DNA from: Clostridia bacterium
GTDB lineage: Bacteria > Bacillota > Clostridia > Oscillospirales > CAG-272
DNA: 32,535 nucleotides
Assembly: GCA_017446155.1 (NCBI GenBank)
Contig: JAFSRI010000043.1
Span: forward strand, 1-32,535
Direction of reading: 5' to 3'
A program made the translations under genes and the position numbers. The notes under the pieces were generated by a model. The model was given only the letters and a program-made list of their open reading frames with translations. It was not told where the DNA came from and did no database searches. Positions 17,758 through 27,061 of the stretch are shown here, one piece after another. How positions within the stretch are numbered: position 1 is the stretch's first letter; every line of letters starts with the position of its first letter.

Positions 17758-17764
17758 GAAACAA

Positions 17765-18451
17765 TTATAATACCTCGAATTTATACCCTACTCCCCATAC
17801 TGTTTTCAGCGTCCATTTGTCACTTACGCCTTCCAGTTTTTCGCGCAAACGTTTAACGTGAACGTCGACCGTTCTCGAATCTCCGAGATAGTCAAATCCC
17901 CACACTTTATCAAGGAGTTGATCTCTTGTAAATACTCTGTTGCAGTTGGACGCAAGAAAATACAAAAGTTCAAGTTCCTTCGGCGGGACGTCAACCGTTT
18001 TGCCGTTGAGTTTCAATTCATATTTTTGAAGCGAAATTTCAAGATTGTCAAATTTAACGCTTTCGTCATCGCCTTTACTTTCCGCCGTTTGGCAGCGGCG
18101 AAGCACCGCCTTTATCCTTACGGAAAGTTCCTTCATATCAAACGGTTTTACAAGGAAATCGTCGGCACCGAGTTCAAGTCCGAGCACTTTATCGAATACC
18201 TCGCCCTTTGCGGTTACCATAATAATCGGCTTACCTGAAATTTCTCTTATTTCACGGCACGTCTGCCAGCCGTCTTTTTTCGGCATCATTATATCGAGCA
18301 ATACTATGTCGGGGTCATATATTTTAAACGTCTTTATTCCCGCGTCGCCGTCGTTTGCCGTTTTAACTTCGTATCCGTCGTTTTCGAGATACAACTTTAT
18401 CGCCTCGCAAATGTTCGGATCGTCATCTATTACAAGAATTTTCTGATTCAT
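17765..18451 (-). CDS. OmpR/PhoB-family response regulator
   Basis: A 228-residue regulator. The receiver domain has the acid pocket VIDDDPN (Asp9-11), phospho-acceptor Asp53 in VLLDIMMPKKDGW, the conserved Thr in MVTAKGE and Lys in LVKPFD. The C-terminal winged helix ends with SRTVDVHVKRLREKLE and WGVGYKF. Three ATG codons are near the start; the last, at 18451 (MNQKILVIDDD), is chosen because AAAGGA lies 9 bases before it. It heads an operon with the histidine kinase and rpe, from a strong promoter at 18489-18517. Confidence 0.95.
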   Translation of the reverse strand: MNQKILVIDDDPNICEAIKLYLENDGYEVKTANDGDAGIKTFKIYDPDIVLLDIMMPKKDGWQTCREIREISGKPIIMVTAKGEVFDKVLGLELGADDFLVKPFDMKELSVRIKAVLRRCQTAESKGDDESVKFDNLEISLQKYELKLNGKTVDVPPKELELLYFLASNCNRVFTRDQLLDKVWGFDYLGDSRTVDVHVKRLREKLEGVSDKWTLKTVWGVGYKFEVL

Positions 18452-18488
18452 ATTTTTCATTCCTTTCATTTTATTTTTTTGCCAGTTT

Positions 18489-18517
18489 ATTATACCATCA
18501 AAGACTTTTTTTGTAAA
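18489..18517 (-). promoter_or_regulatory. Promoter of the two-component/rpe operon
   Basis: On the minus strand TTTACA (18512-18517) and TATAAT (18489-18494) are 17 bases apart. Transcription should start near 18482, about 30 bases before the regulator ATG. It is back to back with the promoter at 18631-18659. The rest of this 306-base gap (18452-18757) is AT-rich with no gene. Confidence 0.75.
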
Positions 18518-18630
18518 TAATATTTTTTAAAGATTAAACATTTGTTTTTGAATTTTTATTATTCCGTTCAAATTTTTGCGATAAATTGTAAACAAATAAC
18601 TTAGATTTTTCATAAATTGCGTTGTTTAGA

Positions 18631-18659
18631 TTGACTTATTTATAAAAATGAGTTAAAAT
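18631..18659 (+). promoter_or_regulatory. Promoter for the DUF2812 gene
   Basis: TTGACT (18631-18636) and TAAAAT (18654-18659) are 17 bases apart. A TATAAT a few bases later is too far from the -35 box. A leader of about 90 bases follows before the ATG at 18758. Confidence 0.6.
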
Positions 18660-18757
18660 ATAATGAATGCAGACATCAATCAAATATGTATACTCTTAAC
18701 AGACGATCCATTAACTACACAAAAATTTTGTTGATATTCTTGAAGAAAGGTTTTTGA

Positions 18758-19270
18758 ATGAAGAAGTTAATGAAAAAATTCATTTTCTATTCTCAAGCAA
18801 ACTACAGTAAACTCGAAAAGGCTCTTGAAAACGCTGAAAGAAGCGGCTGGATGTTAAAACATAGAATATTTAAATATTGGTTTGAGTTTTCGCCGTCGTC
18901 ACCTAAAAATGTGCGTTATTTTGTCTCATACAACTTTTTGAAAGACACAGAAATGTGGGAAACGGAGATGACGCTGAAAAAATCACTCGGTGCAAACCCG
19001 ATATTGAAAGGTAGCGAAACAATATATCGCATAACCGGTGAAAATTGCGATTTGCAAGTTTATGAAACAGAGAGAAAAAAGTACCTTAAATCTGTATTTC
19101 GGCAGAAAGGTTTGCTCGGATTCAGCATGTTGATGTTTTCTTCAGCGGGAATTATATATGCGATATTTAATAAGATTTTTGATGTTAAATTTTATTTGCT
19201 CGCTGTTTTCGGTGTTCTTATGTTTACATATTTGATAATAAATATCGTTCGCCGTGCAACGGTGAAATAA
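18758..19270 (+). CDS. DUF2812-like membrane protein
   Basis: A 170-residue protein of two parts. The cytoplasmic N-terminal part (about 1-115) contains EKALENAERSGWMLKH and FEFSPSSPKNVRYFVSYN, the layout of DUF2812, in which a helical segment and a W-rich strand pair form a small sensor-like fold. Two hydrophobic spans follow (about 118-140 and 143-163). DUF2812 proteins in Firmicutes are often coded next to PadR-type regulators; none is seen here. Function unknown. The ribosome binding site is GAAAGG. It lies 43 bases before ychF and no terminator was seen between them. Confidence 0.65.
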   Translation: MKKLMKKFIFYSQANYSKLEKALENAERSGWMLKHRIFKYWFEFSPSSPKNVRYFVSYNFLKDTEMWETEMTLKKSLGANPILKGSETIYRITGENCDLQVYETERKKYLKSVFRQKGLLGFSMLMFSSAGIIYAIFNKIFDVKFYLLAVFGVLMFTYLIINIVRRATVK

Positions 19271-19313
19271 AAAATAAGTAAAAAACTTTTCTGAACGAAA
19301 GGATAAAATATAT

Positions 19314-20408
19314 ATGAAACTTGGCATCGTAGGTTTGCCGAACGTCGGCAAAAGTACACTTTTTAACGCAATAACAAACGCCGGCGCGGCATCAGCCAAC
19401 TATCCGTTTTGCACGATAGAACCGAACGTAGGTATGGTTACCGTTCCGGACAAACGCCTTGACGTTTTGGCTGAGATGTATCACCCGGAAAAATACACTC
19501 CGGCGGTCATTGAATTTGTAGATATAGCCGGACTTGTCCGCGGAGCGTCAAAGGGAGAAGGATTGGGGAACAAATTTCTTTCTCATATACGCGAAGTTGA
19601 CGCCATTGTTCATCTTGTAAGATGCTTTGAAGATTCAAACATCATTCACGTTGACGGCAAGGTCGACCCTTTGCGCGATATTGAAACTATAAACCTCGAG
19701 CTCATTTTTTCCGATCTTGAAGTGCTTGAAAAGCGCATTTTACGCACGGAAAAGGCGATGAAGGGCGATAAAACTCTGGCGGATGAGCTCGATATACTCA
19801 ACCGTGTTAAAGACGCGCTTGAAAACGGAATTTCAGCCCGCGCGGTGGAACTGACAGATGATGAAAAGGCAAAGATTGCCGACGTTTCTCTGCTCTCGAT
19901 GAAGCCGGTGATTTACGTTGCGAATATAAGCGAAGATATGATAGGCGACGCATTCAAGCAGAGCGAAAACTATAAAAAACTTTCCGATCTTGCAAAAAGC
20001 GAGGGCGCCGAGCTTATATCCATCTGTGCGCAGATAGAAGCCGAGCTTGCAGAACTCGACGGCGACGATAAAAAGGCTTTTTTAAGCGATCTCGGCATCG
20101 AGGAAAGCGGCCTTGACGCGCTTATTCGCGCAAGCTATCATCTGCTCGGATATATCAGTTTCCTTACGGCAGGGCCGAAAGAAGTCCGCGCGTGGACGAT
20201 TGTAAAAGGAACAAAGGCGCCGCAGGCGGCGGGAAAAATCCATTCGGATATGGAGCGCGGCTTCATTCGCGCGGAAGTTATCTCGTTTGACGAGCTCGTT
20301 GCGTGCGGATCGATGAACGCGGCAAAAGAAAAGGGCCTTATAAGAAGCGAAGGAAAGGATTACGTATTCAAAGACGGGGACATCGTCGTTATACGTTTCA
20401 ACGTGTGA
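19314..20408 (+). CDS. ychF: Redox-regulated ATPase/GTPase YchF (Obg family)
   Basis: A 364-residue Obg-family P-loop protein. G1 is GLPNVGKST (residues 6-14), switch II region reads [19 protein letters not shown], and the base-recognition position is the non-canonical one of YchF, which prefers ATP. A coiled-coil insert follows and the C-terminus is a TGS domain with [21 protein letters not shown] and GFIRAEVI. YchF binds ribosomes and affects translation under stress. AGGA lies about 10 bases before the ATG. Its stop shares one base with the nfo start (TGATG). Confidence 0.95.
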   Translation: MKLGIVGLPNVGKSTLFNAITNAGAASANYPFCTIEPNVGMVTVPDKRLDVLAEMYHPEKYTPAVIEFVDIAGLVRGASKGEGLGNKFLSHIREVDAIVHLVRCFEDSNIIHVDGKVDPLRDIETINLELIFSDLEVLEKRILRTEKAMKGDKTLADELDILNRVKDALENGISARAVELTDDEKAKIADVSLLSMKPVIYVANISEDMIGDAFKQSENYKKLSDLAKSEGAELISICAQIEAELAELDGDDKKAFLSDLGIEESGLDALIRASYHLLGYISFLTAGPKEVRAWTIVKGTKAPQAAGKIHSDMERGFIRAEVISFDELVACGSMNAAKEKGLIRSEGKDYVFKDGDIVVIRFNV

Positions 20409-21250
20409 TGAGAGAAAAACTTAAAATCGGCTGTCACCTGTCAACGTCGGGCGGATACACGCAAATGGGCAAAGACGCGCTTTACATCGGCGCCGATACG
20501 TTTGCGTTTTTCACGCGAAACCCACGTGGAGGAGGCGCTAAGGCCATTGACGAAAACGACGTCAAAAAATTTTTAAAAACAGCTGCCGAGAACGGCATCT
20601 CTCAGCTTGTCGCCCATGCGCCGTATACGCTTAATCCCTGCTCGTCGAACGATCATCTTCGCGAGTTTGCAACCGACACGATGAAAGACGATCTTCTGCG
20701 CCTGGAATATACACCCGGCAACTATTATAATTTTCATCCGGGCAGTCATACCGGTCAAGGGATAGATGTTGGAATCGAAGAGATCGCCTCTCTTCTTAAT
20801 GCCGTCCTGACAAAAGATCAGACAACGACGGTATTGCTTGAAACGATGACAGGTAAAGGCAGCGAGGTTGGCGGAAGATTTGAAGAAATCGCCGAAATAA
20901 TCCGTCGCGTCGAACTTAAAGATAAACTTGGCGTTTGCCTCGACACTTGCCACGTTTGGGACGCCGGATATGACATTAAGGAAAACCTTGACAGTGTTTT
21001 AAAAGAGTTTGACGACGTTATAGGAATTGAAAAACTTAAAGCAATTCATATAAACGACAGCAAAAATCCGCTTGGAGCGAAAAAAGATAGGCACGAAAAG
21101 ATCGGAAACGGATATATTGGTTATGAGGCGTTATGTCGCGTTATAAATCATCCGGCTTTGCGGGAGCTTCCGTTTATTTTGGAAACGCCCAATGAGCTTG
21201 ACGGTTATAAACACGAGATAGAGCTGCTCCGCGCAGCATATAAAATTTAA
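20408..21250 (+). CDS. nfo: Deoxyribonuclease IV (AP endonuclease)
   Basis: A 280-residue TIM-barrel, three-zinc enzyme that cuts the DNA backbone 5' of abasic sites in base excision repair. Zinc-site motifs: [10 protein letters not shown] near the start, [44 protein letters not shown] and [22 protein letters not shown]. The start at 20408 is chosen because the family begins [12 protein letters not shown] and the upstream extension is simply ychF read in another frame. It overlaps the ychF stop by one base, so the two are cotranslated. Confidence 0.95.
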   Translation: MREKLKIGCHLSTSGGYTQMGKDALYIGADTFAFFTRNPRGGGAKAIDENDVKKFLKTAAENGISQLVAHAPYTLNPCSSNDHLREFATDTMKDDLLRLEYTPGNYYNFHPGSHTGQGIDVGIEEIASLLNAVLTKDQTTTVLLETMTGKGSEVGGRFEEIAEIIRRVELKDKLGVCLDTCHVWDAGYDIKENLDSVLKEFDDVIGIEKLKAIHINDSKNPLGAKKDRHEKIGNGYIGYEALCRVINHPALRELPFILETPNELDGYKHEIELLRAAYKI

Positions 21251-21265
21251 CAGAGGTAAATAGAT

Positions 21266-22363
21266 ATGACAACACCCACAAATCAAAAACTGCTTGAAAT
21301 AAGCGCGGATTTTGAAATTGACGGAAAAGCAACGGGCTTCACTCAACTCACAGACGGACATATTAACAATACGTTCGCGGTCGATTGGGTCCATTCCGAC
21401 GGAACAAAGGACAAATATCTTCTTCAACAGATAAACACCAACGTTTTCAGAAAAGTTGACGAACTTATTAAAAATATCAACGGCGTTTGCGAACACATAA
21501 AGAAAAAAGTGACAGAAGCGGGCGGCGACACCTCGCGCGAGGCGCTTACGCTTATAAAGTGTAAAAACGGCGGCTATCTTTGGGACGGTTGTTGGAGAAT
21601 GTATAATTTCATAAAGGGTGCGTCCGCCCATCAAAGCGCCGACGCTCCCGGACTTTTGTTCAATGCCGCAAAAGCGTTCGGAAAATTCCAACGCCAACTC
21701 GCAGATTATCCCGCGGATACGCTTTTTGAAACGATACCTAATTTTCACAACACCGTTTCGCGCTATAATGACTTTATGAAATCTGTCGAGCTTGACGCGG
21801 CCGGACGCGCAAAAGAATGTGTAAAAGAGATAGAAACGATAAAAAAATATGAAAAATACGCACATATAATCGTAGACGGAATTGCCGAAGGCAAAATTCC
21901 GCTCAGAGTAACGCACAACGACACGAAACTCAACAACGTTATGATGGACGACAAAACAAACGAAGGCGTGTGCGTAATTGACCTTGACACCGTAATGCCC
22001 GGCTCTCTTCTTTATGATTTCGGCGACAGCATCCGCTTTGCCGCGTGCAACTCAGCCGAGGACGAACCCGACCTTGACAAAGTCTATCTGCGCCTCGACT
22101 TGTTCGAAGAATACACAAAAGGATTTCTCTGCGGCGTCGGTGACGGTATTACCGAATACGAAAAGAGTTTGCTCCCGATGTCGTCGTTTATCCTCACATA
22201 CGAGCTGGTGCTTCGCTTCCTCGGTGATTACCTCAACGGTGACACGTATTTTAAAATCGGCTATCCCAAACATAACCTTGTTCGTGCGAGAGCACAGCTT
22301 AAACTTGCCGAAGACATGTTCGCAAAACTCGACGATATGAAAAAAATCGTTGAAAACTGCTGA
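21266..22363 (+). CDS. NahK-like sugar kinase (phosphotransferase enzyme family)
   Basis: A 365-residue aminoglycoside phosphotransferase-fold kinase. It has the N-lobe FTQLTDGHINNTFAV, the catalytic loop LRVTHNDTKLNNVM with the base Asp, and the metal-binding VIDLDTVMPG followed by LYDFGDSIRF. These long motifs match the N-acetylhexosamine 1-kinase (NahK) branch, which makes GlcNAc-1-P or GalNAc-1-P, better than drug kinases. A GH94-like phosphorylase lies 500 bases downstream, and NahK kinases often work after phosphorylases. The sugar is not certain. It is 15 bases after nfo with an AGAGG site, so may be cotranscribed with it. Confidence 0.75.
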   Translation: MTTPTNQKLLEISADFEIDGKATGFTQLTDGHINNTFAVDWVHSDGTKDKYLLQQINTNVFRKVDELIKNINGVCEHIKKKVTEAGGDTSREALTLIKCKNGGYLWDGCWRMYNFIKGASAHQSADAPGLLFNAAKAFGKFQRQLADYPADTLFETIPNFHNTVSRYNDFMKSVELDAAGRAKECVKEIETIKKYEKYAHIIVDGIAEGKIPLRVTHNDTKLNNVMMDDKTNEGVCVIDLDTVMPGSLLYDFGDSIRFAACNSAEDEPDLDKVYLRLDLFEEYTKGFLCGVGDGITEYEKSLLPMSSFILTYELVLRFLGDYLNGDTYFKIGYPKHNLVRARAQLKLAEDMFAKLDDMKKIVENC

Positions 22364-22431
22364 ATATCACAGTTTTTGCATCCTTTGGCGAATGTTTTTC
22401 AACAAAAACGTGTATTTATTGAAAAAAATGT

Positions 22432-22459
22432 TTGACTTTTTTTCGTTTTGTGATACAAT
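22432..22459 (+). promoter_or_regulatory. Promoter for the ferredoxin gene
   Basis: TTGACT (22432-22437) and TACAAT (22454-22459) are 16 bases apart, with TG one base before the -10 box. Transcription should start near 22466, about 48 bases before the ATG. Confidence 0.7.
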
Positions 22460-22513
22460 ATTATAGACCAATAAAAAAGACGGACTAAAACCCCGTCGGA
22501 ATGGAGAAACAAT

Positions 22514-22687
22514 ATGGTATATACAATCGATCCCGAAAAATGCATCGCGTGCGGCTCTTGCGCTGATAATTGCCCCGTTAGCTGCATTGAAGAAAAAGAC
22601 GGCGTTTACGTAATCGATCCCGATCAGTGCATCGGTTGCGGAACATGTGCAGGCGTTTGCCCTGTTGAAGCTCCCCACGAGAAATAA
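22514..22687 (+). CDS. 2[4Fe-4S] ferredoxin, clostridial type
   Basis: A 57-residue gene, a short but complete one. It carries two cluster motifs: CIACGSCADNCP (from residue 10) and CIGCGTCAGVCP (from residue 39), each CxxCxxCxxxCP. The two halves repeat each other (IDPEKC and IDPDQC), the usual sign of an internal duplication. Such proteins carry low-potential electrons between enzymes such as pyruvate:ferredoxin oxidoreductase and hydrogenase in anaerobes. GGAG lies 7 bases before the ATG. It has its own promoter and a strong terminator, so it is a single-gene unit. Confidence 0.95.
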   Translation: MVYTIDPEKCIACGSCADNCPVSCIEEKDGVYVIDPDQCIGCGTCAGVCPVEAPHEK

Positions 22688-22697
22688 TTAAGTACAT

Positions 22698-22734
22698 AAA
22701 AACGGCGGTCTGTTTTTCAGACCGCCGTTTTTAT
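22698..22734 (+). terminator. Terminator of the ferredoxin gene
   Basis: A perfect 12-bp GC-rich stem (22701-22712 with 22718-22729) with a 5-T loop, flanked by A and T runs. It starts about 13 bases after the ferredoxin stop. Confidence 0.92.
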
Positions 22735-22741
22735 TTTTATC

Positions 22742-22770
22742 TTGTAAAATGATGGAATATGTGATATATT
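22742..22770 (+). promoter_or_regulatory. Promoter for the GH94-like phosphorylase gene
   Basis: TTGTAA (22742-22747) and TATATT (22765-22770) are 17 bases apart, with TG one base before the -10 box. The leader to the ATG at 22861 is about 85 bases. Confidence 0.5.
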
Positions 22771-22860
22771 ATATTTAATAAACATTTACTGAAATATTTT
22801 TATTTCGGCGAGCCGTAATAACGCGCCGCCAAACGATAAACACCGATAAGGAAATTTTTT

Positions 22861-25746
22861 ATGGAACTCATAAGAGAAAAGTCAAGAGATATTCTTCCCA
22901 CACCGGAAGAAAGAATAAACACCGTTTTTTCAGTAATTCCCGACGACGCGGAATTTACAAACGCCGCCGGAACGCGCGCGATAGGAATAAGCGGCTTGCC
23001 GTTTAAAGCTCCCGTTTGCTTTGCCATAACAAACAGCGAACATATGTGTAAATATCTTTCACCGTATTCAGAAAATGATAATCTCTTTGTTTTCGGCGAA
23101 GGTGTAAAGCATTTTACAAACGACGGCGAAAAAATGCTTGATGAAAAGACGGAAAAAATATTAAATGAAATATATAAAAGAGTCGTTTGCGGCGCGGGAT
23201 ATATAGACGAGAACGGCGCGCATATAATAGACTTAAAATCTCCCAAAGTCGGACTTCATTTTGACATAAACCTTCTGATCGGCAATAGATGCGACTATGA
23301 TGACCCGATGCTCACAACGCCGAAAAGCGCCGTAGACTCGCTCGGTCGCGGTTCATTCAGATCCGGTGCGGCAAGGCAAGTGCTGGCAAGCAGATTTACC
23401 CTTGTGCCCGAGGAAAACGGCGACCCGGTAAACCGTCAGTTTTACATTGTTGAAAACGGTAGGCAAATTTTTTATTCGGCAAACGTTCACGACAATGTTA
23501 AAAATGCCGTATGCAAACACGAAAGAAACCGCACGACGATTGAATATGAAACGGAATGCGGGCTTAAAATAACACGCACCGTATTTATTCTTCCGCAAGA
23601 GGACGATATGCCGGAGGCGGTTGAGGCGCAAAAGATTGTTATTGAAAATCTTACTTCCGCAGAAAGAAAAATCAAAGTCGTAGCAACAGGTATGTTCGGG
23701 CTTTGCACGCCGGAATCGACGATGAACGATATAATATATGCAAGCGTAACGTGGGAGGGCGGCGTCATCCGCGACGGAAATACACCGGTAGCCGTTGTTC
23801 CCTCGCCGAACCCGAAATACCTTGCTCCAAACAAACGTTTTGCTACCCTTATCTGTGACGGCGGATTTTTCGACGGCTACTGCACGAGCTATTCTGAATT
23901 TATCGGCAACGGATCTTTAAACTATCCGGAGGGTGTGAACAAGCTGACGTCGAAAAAGGCGAGCAAAATAGTGCCGTTTTTTGCAATGGAAAAAACGGTA
24001 AGCATAAAAAGCGGCAAAAGCGCGGAGCTGATTGAACTTGTCGGAATGACGCTTGCAAAAAACGGCGACGACGCATATTTTTTGCCACTGCTCGATAATC
24101 TTTTAACAAAATACAAAAAAGACGGCGAGCTTGAAAAATCGTTTAAAAAATCGATTGAGTTCTTTGATGATTTCTGCGGATATGTAAAGACAAACACCGC
24201 CGACAGTGTGTTCGATTCATATGTCGGCTCAAATTTACCATTCCAAGTTTATTATCAATCGTTTGTTTCACGTTCATTTGCATGGACGCAAAAAGCGTTC
24301 AGAGAGATAGGTTTTCGTGAGATACAAGATCTTGAAGCGGGTCTTTATTACTTCATTTCAATGGGCAAAGCCGACGTTGTAAAGACGATGCTTAAATCTT
24401 GGGTGACAAACGTTTGCGAAATGGGATATGCAAACCACAATTTCTACTCTTCCGGAAAAGAACCCGGTGTATGCTCCGACGACCAGCTTTGGCTTTCGCA
24501 GGCTGTTTACAGATATGTCGTAACGACGGGCGACGTCGGCTTCCTCTCGGAAAAATGCAAGATTTGCGACACAGGTGATGAACGCTCCGTATTTGAAACT
24601 CTTATGAAAGCAATCGAGTACAGCGGCAAAATTTCCGTCGGCAAGCACGGTTTGCCGCTTATTGACAGGGGCGACTGGAACGACTGCTTAAAGCTTGACG
24701 CAGATTACATCGACGGCCCGGAAAAGAAACGCAGATACTTAGCTCAGCTGAAAGAAAGCGGAAAGCCATACGGTACACCGTTTGAAAACGACCTTTCCGA
24801 AAGTGTAATGAACGCGTTTTTGCTCAAATTATCAATAGACCAAACATCCGCTTTGGCAAAAATGTCGGGTAGAGATAAAGAGCATGAATATTTGATTCGT
24901 TTCTCCGAAGAGCTATATCGAAAAATTCAGAATACCTGTTGGATAAACGGTTATTTTATCCGCGCGTTTATCGGCGGCGAAAGAAAATATAAATATCTCG
25001 GCTCGGCAGGTGACGGACTCGACGGCGACTGTATCGGCGGAACATATTATCTCAACTCTTTCTCATGGTCGATCCTTTCCGATGTGGCGACAGAAGATCA
25101 AATATCTTCTATGCTTGACAAAGTCAAAGAGCACCTTATGACACCCGCAGGACTTCGCCTCTGCACTTCCGCCGCTCTTGAAAGACTTCAAGTCGGCACT
25201 TCCGCCACAAATTATTTCCCCGGCGACAGAGAAAACGGCGGCGTATTCAAGCATGCGGCGATGATGGCAACCTGCGCGATGCTGAAAGCCGCAAAACAAG
25301 TTAAAAACGAGGACCTGGCAAAAAGACTTTCCGGGCTTGCGTTTGAGGTAATAGGACTTGTCGTTCCGTACAGAACAATGCAAAACCCTTATGTGCTTTG
25401 CGGAAATCCGCGATTCTGTACACAATATAACAACAGTAAAACCGGCGAAAACATCGGTCCCATGCTATCGGGCACTGCAAGTTGGCTGGCGCTTTCAACG
25501 TTTGAAATGCTCGGCATTTCATATACAGATGAAAGCATTGTGCTCTCCCCCGTCGTTCCGCTTGATAAGACCGAGTTTTCATATACTTTCAGAACCTCAA
25601 CGGCTGAATTTAACGTCAATATAAAAAAGCCGCTCGGTTTTGCAAGAGTAAGCGAAACGTCTCGCTGTCTTTTCGATAAAACGCCAGTTCCGTTCTCCAT
25701 TCCCAAAAGCACAACCGGAAAACATAATATCGACATTTCAGTTTGA
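22861..25746 (+). CDS. GH94-like glycoside phosphorylase
   Basis: A 961-residue protein of the cellobiose/chitobiose phosphorylase type. An N-terminal segment of about 130 residues without clear family match is followed by a beta-sandwich domain and a large alpha/alpha barrel. The catalytic region has GDWND at residues 604-608, where GH94 enzymes carry the general-acid Asp; later motifs are GENIGPMLSGTASWL and FPGDRENGGVFKHAA. These enzymes reversibly cleave beta-glucosides with phosphate, giving a sugar 1-phosphate. Substrate is unknown; GlcNAc-, glucose- or cellooligo-type are all open. AAGGA lies 8 bases before the ATG. No transporter or regulator accompanies it. Confidence 0.8.
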   Translation: MELIREKSRDILPTPEERINTVFSVIPDDAEFTNAAGTRAIGISGLPFKAPVCFAITNSEHMCKYLSPYSENDNLFVFGEGVKHFTNDGEKMLDEKTEKILNEIYKRVVCGAGYIDENGAHIIDLKSPKVGLHFDINLLIGNRCDYDDPMLTTPKSAVDSLGRGSFRSGAARQVLASRFTLVPEENGDPVNRQFYIVENGRQIFYSANVHDNVKNAVCKHERNRTTIEYETECGLKITRTVFILPQEDDMPEAVEAQKIVIENLTSAERKIKVVATGMFGLCTPESTMNDIIYASVTWEGGVIRDGNTPVAVVPSPNPKYLAPNKRFATLICDGGFFDGYCTSYSEFIGNGSLNYPEGVNKLTSKKASKIVPFFAMEKTVSIKSGKSAELIELVGMTLAKNGDDAYFLPLLDNLLTKYKKDGELEKSFKKSIEFFDDFCGYVKTNTADSVFDSYVGSNLPFQVYYQSFVSRSFAWTQKAFREIGFREIQDLEAGLYYFISMGKADVVKTMLKSWVTNVCEMGYANHNFYSSGKEPGVCSDDQLWLSQAVYRYVVTTGDVGFLSEKCKICDTGDERSVFETLMKAIEYSGKISVGKHGLPLIDRGDWNDCLKLDADYIDGPEKKRRYLAQLKESGKPYGTPFENDLSESVMNAFLLKLSIDQTSALAKMSGRDKEHEYLIRFSEELYRKIQNTCWINGYFIRAFIGGERKYKYLGSAGDGLDGDCIGGTYYLNSFSWSILSDVATEDQISSMLDKVKEHLMTPAGLRLCTSAALERLQVGTSATNYFPGDRENGGVFKHAAMMATCAMLKAAKQVKNEDLAKRLSGLAFEVIGLVVPYRTMQNPYVLCGNPRFCTQYNNSKTGENIGPMLSGTASWLALSTFEMLGISYTDESIVLSPVVPLDKTEFSYTFRTSTAEFNVNIKKPLGFARVSETSRCLFDKTPVPFSIPKSTTGKHNIDISV

Positions 25747-25839
25747 TTTTTCTTCCGACGCATTTGTTTTTTTCAATAAAACGCTGTGTCACGAGAAAAA
25801 AGTGGAATAATAATAAAAAACAATCAAGAGGCTAATATT

Positions 25840-27057
25840 TTGAAAAAACAAATTATACCCGTTTTGCTTGGAGCCGATCTCAACGCTTACAGCGTTGCCA
25901 GAGCATTCCATGAGGCTTTCGGAGTAAAAAGCTTCGCTTTCGGAAAATATAAACTAGGCGCAACGTCAATGAGCAGTATAGTGAAGTTCACCGTTGTAAA
26001 AAATCTTTCAGATGATAAAAAAACGGTTGAAATGCTTTTGAACTTTGCGAAAAAGCAAAGAAACGCAGAACTGTATCTGTTCGGATGTACGGACGAGTAT
26101 GCCGAAATGATAATAAGAAACAGAGAGGCACTGGCCGAATATTACTTTTGCCATTGTATAGGCGAAAGGCTTGCCGAACTTTTGCAATCAAAAGACTCAT
26201 TCTATAATATCTGCGACAAATTCGGTATACCTCATCCAAAAACCGTGATATTTTCGTCATTCAGCGACTATTCCCTGCTTTTCGGCGACATTGGCTTCAA
26301 TTACCCGATAATTATAAAGCCGTCGCGCTCTTCATTATATTGGAAAAATCCTTTTCCGAATATGAAAAAGGTATATTCAGCCAAAACGCCGTCAGAGGCT
26401 AAGAAAATACTCGTAGACATATATTCGTCGGGCTACGACAGTACGGTTATCTTGCAGGATACTATCCCCGGCGACGATTCGAGAATGTATGTTCTCACAT
26501 GCTATTCTGGCTCCGACGGCAAAGTAAAAAGAGCGTGCCTCGGTCACGTTCTGCTCGAAGAGCACACCCCGAAAGGGTTAGGAAATCATGTGGCGGTGAT
26601 AACCGAACAGCATCCCGAAATAACCGATGTTCTTTGTAATTTCCTCGATGATATAGGCTACGTCGGCTTTTCAAATTTCGATATTAAATTCGATGAAAGA
26701 GATAATAAATTCAAAGTTTTTGAAATAAATCTTCGCCAAGGCAGAAGCAACTATTATGTAACGGCGGCGGGTCAAAACGTTGCCGAAAGCGTTGTGTTTG
26801 ATCGGAAAGGCGCTCTGCCGGACGAGAGAGAAATTTGTGAGAAAAAGATATTTTGGCATACTGTTCCCAAAAAGATCGTTTATAAATATATTAAAGGCAC
26901 AAAAGCCGAGAAAGATGTGCTTTCAATGGAGAATACTCCCGCCGAAAGCTCTACTCTTTTCTATAAGCCGGATATGAAAAATCCGTTAAGATCATTTTAT
27001 ATTTACGCACATAACATAAAATATTTCAGCAAGTATAAGAAATATCCGCAGAGGTAA
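25840..27057 (+). CDS. ATP-grasp ligase, D-aspartate ligase-like
   Basis: A 405-residue ATP-grasp enzyme. It begins KKQIIPVLLGADLNAYSVARAFHE (start residue Met from TTG), the N-terminal form of carboxylate-amine ligases that include the D-aspartate ligase of Enterococcus. Later it shows KPSRSSLYWKNPF (ATP-binding Lys), VILQDTIPGDD (acidic hinge) and FKVFEINLRQGRSNYYVTAAG, where the Glu and Asn bind magnesium. The TTG at 25840 is preferred because AAGAGG lies 8 bases upstream; an ATG 18 codons earlier would add poor, Lys-rich sequence. Four bases separate it from an Asp/Glu racemase. Exact substrate is inferred. Confidence 0.7.
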   Translation: MKKQIIPVLLGADLNAYSVARAFHEAFGVKSFAFGKYKLGATSMSSIVKFTVVKNLSDDKKTVEMLLNFAKKQRNAELYLFGCTDEYAEMIIRNREALAEYYFCHCIGERLAELLQSKDSFYNICDKFGIPHPKTVIFSSFSDYSLLFGDIGFNYPIIIKPSRSSLYWKNPFPNMKKVYSAKTPSEAKKILVDIYSSGYDSTVILQDTIPGDDSRMYVLTCYSGSDGKVKRACLGHVLLEEHTPKGLGNHVAVITEQHPEITDVLCNFLDDIGYVGFSNFDIKFDERDNKFKVFEINLRQGRSNYYVTAAGQNVAESVVFDRKGALPDEREICEKKIFWHTVPKKIVYKYIKGTKAEKDVLSMENTPAESSTLFYKPDMKNPLRSFYIYAHNIKYFSKYKKYPQR

Positions 27058-27061
27058 AACG

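Noticed and set aside
21131..21916. Minus-strand open frame (261 codons) opposite nfo and the NahK-like gene
   Set aside because: Both plus-strand genes have strong family motifs throughout this stretch; the antisense frame is rich in aromatic and Cys residues as expected for a shadow frame.
22364..22430. Terminator after the NahK-like gene
   Set aside because: An 8-bp stem of T and A with a 16-base loop can be drawn, but it has almost no G or C and no clear T-run.
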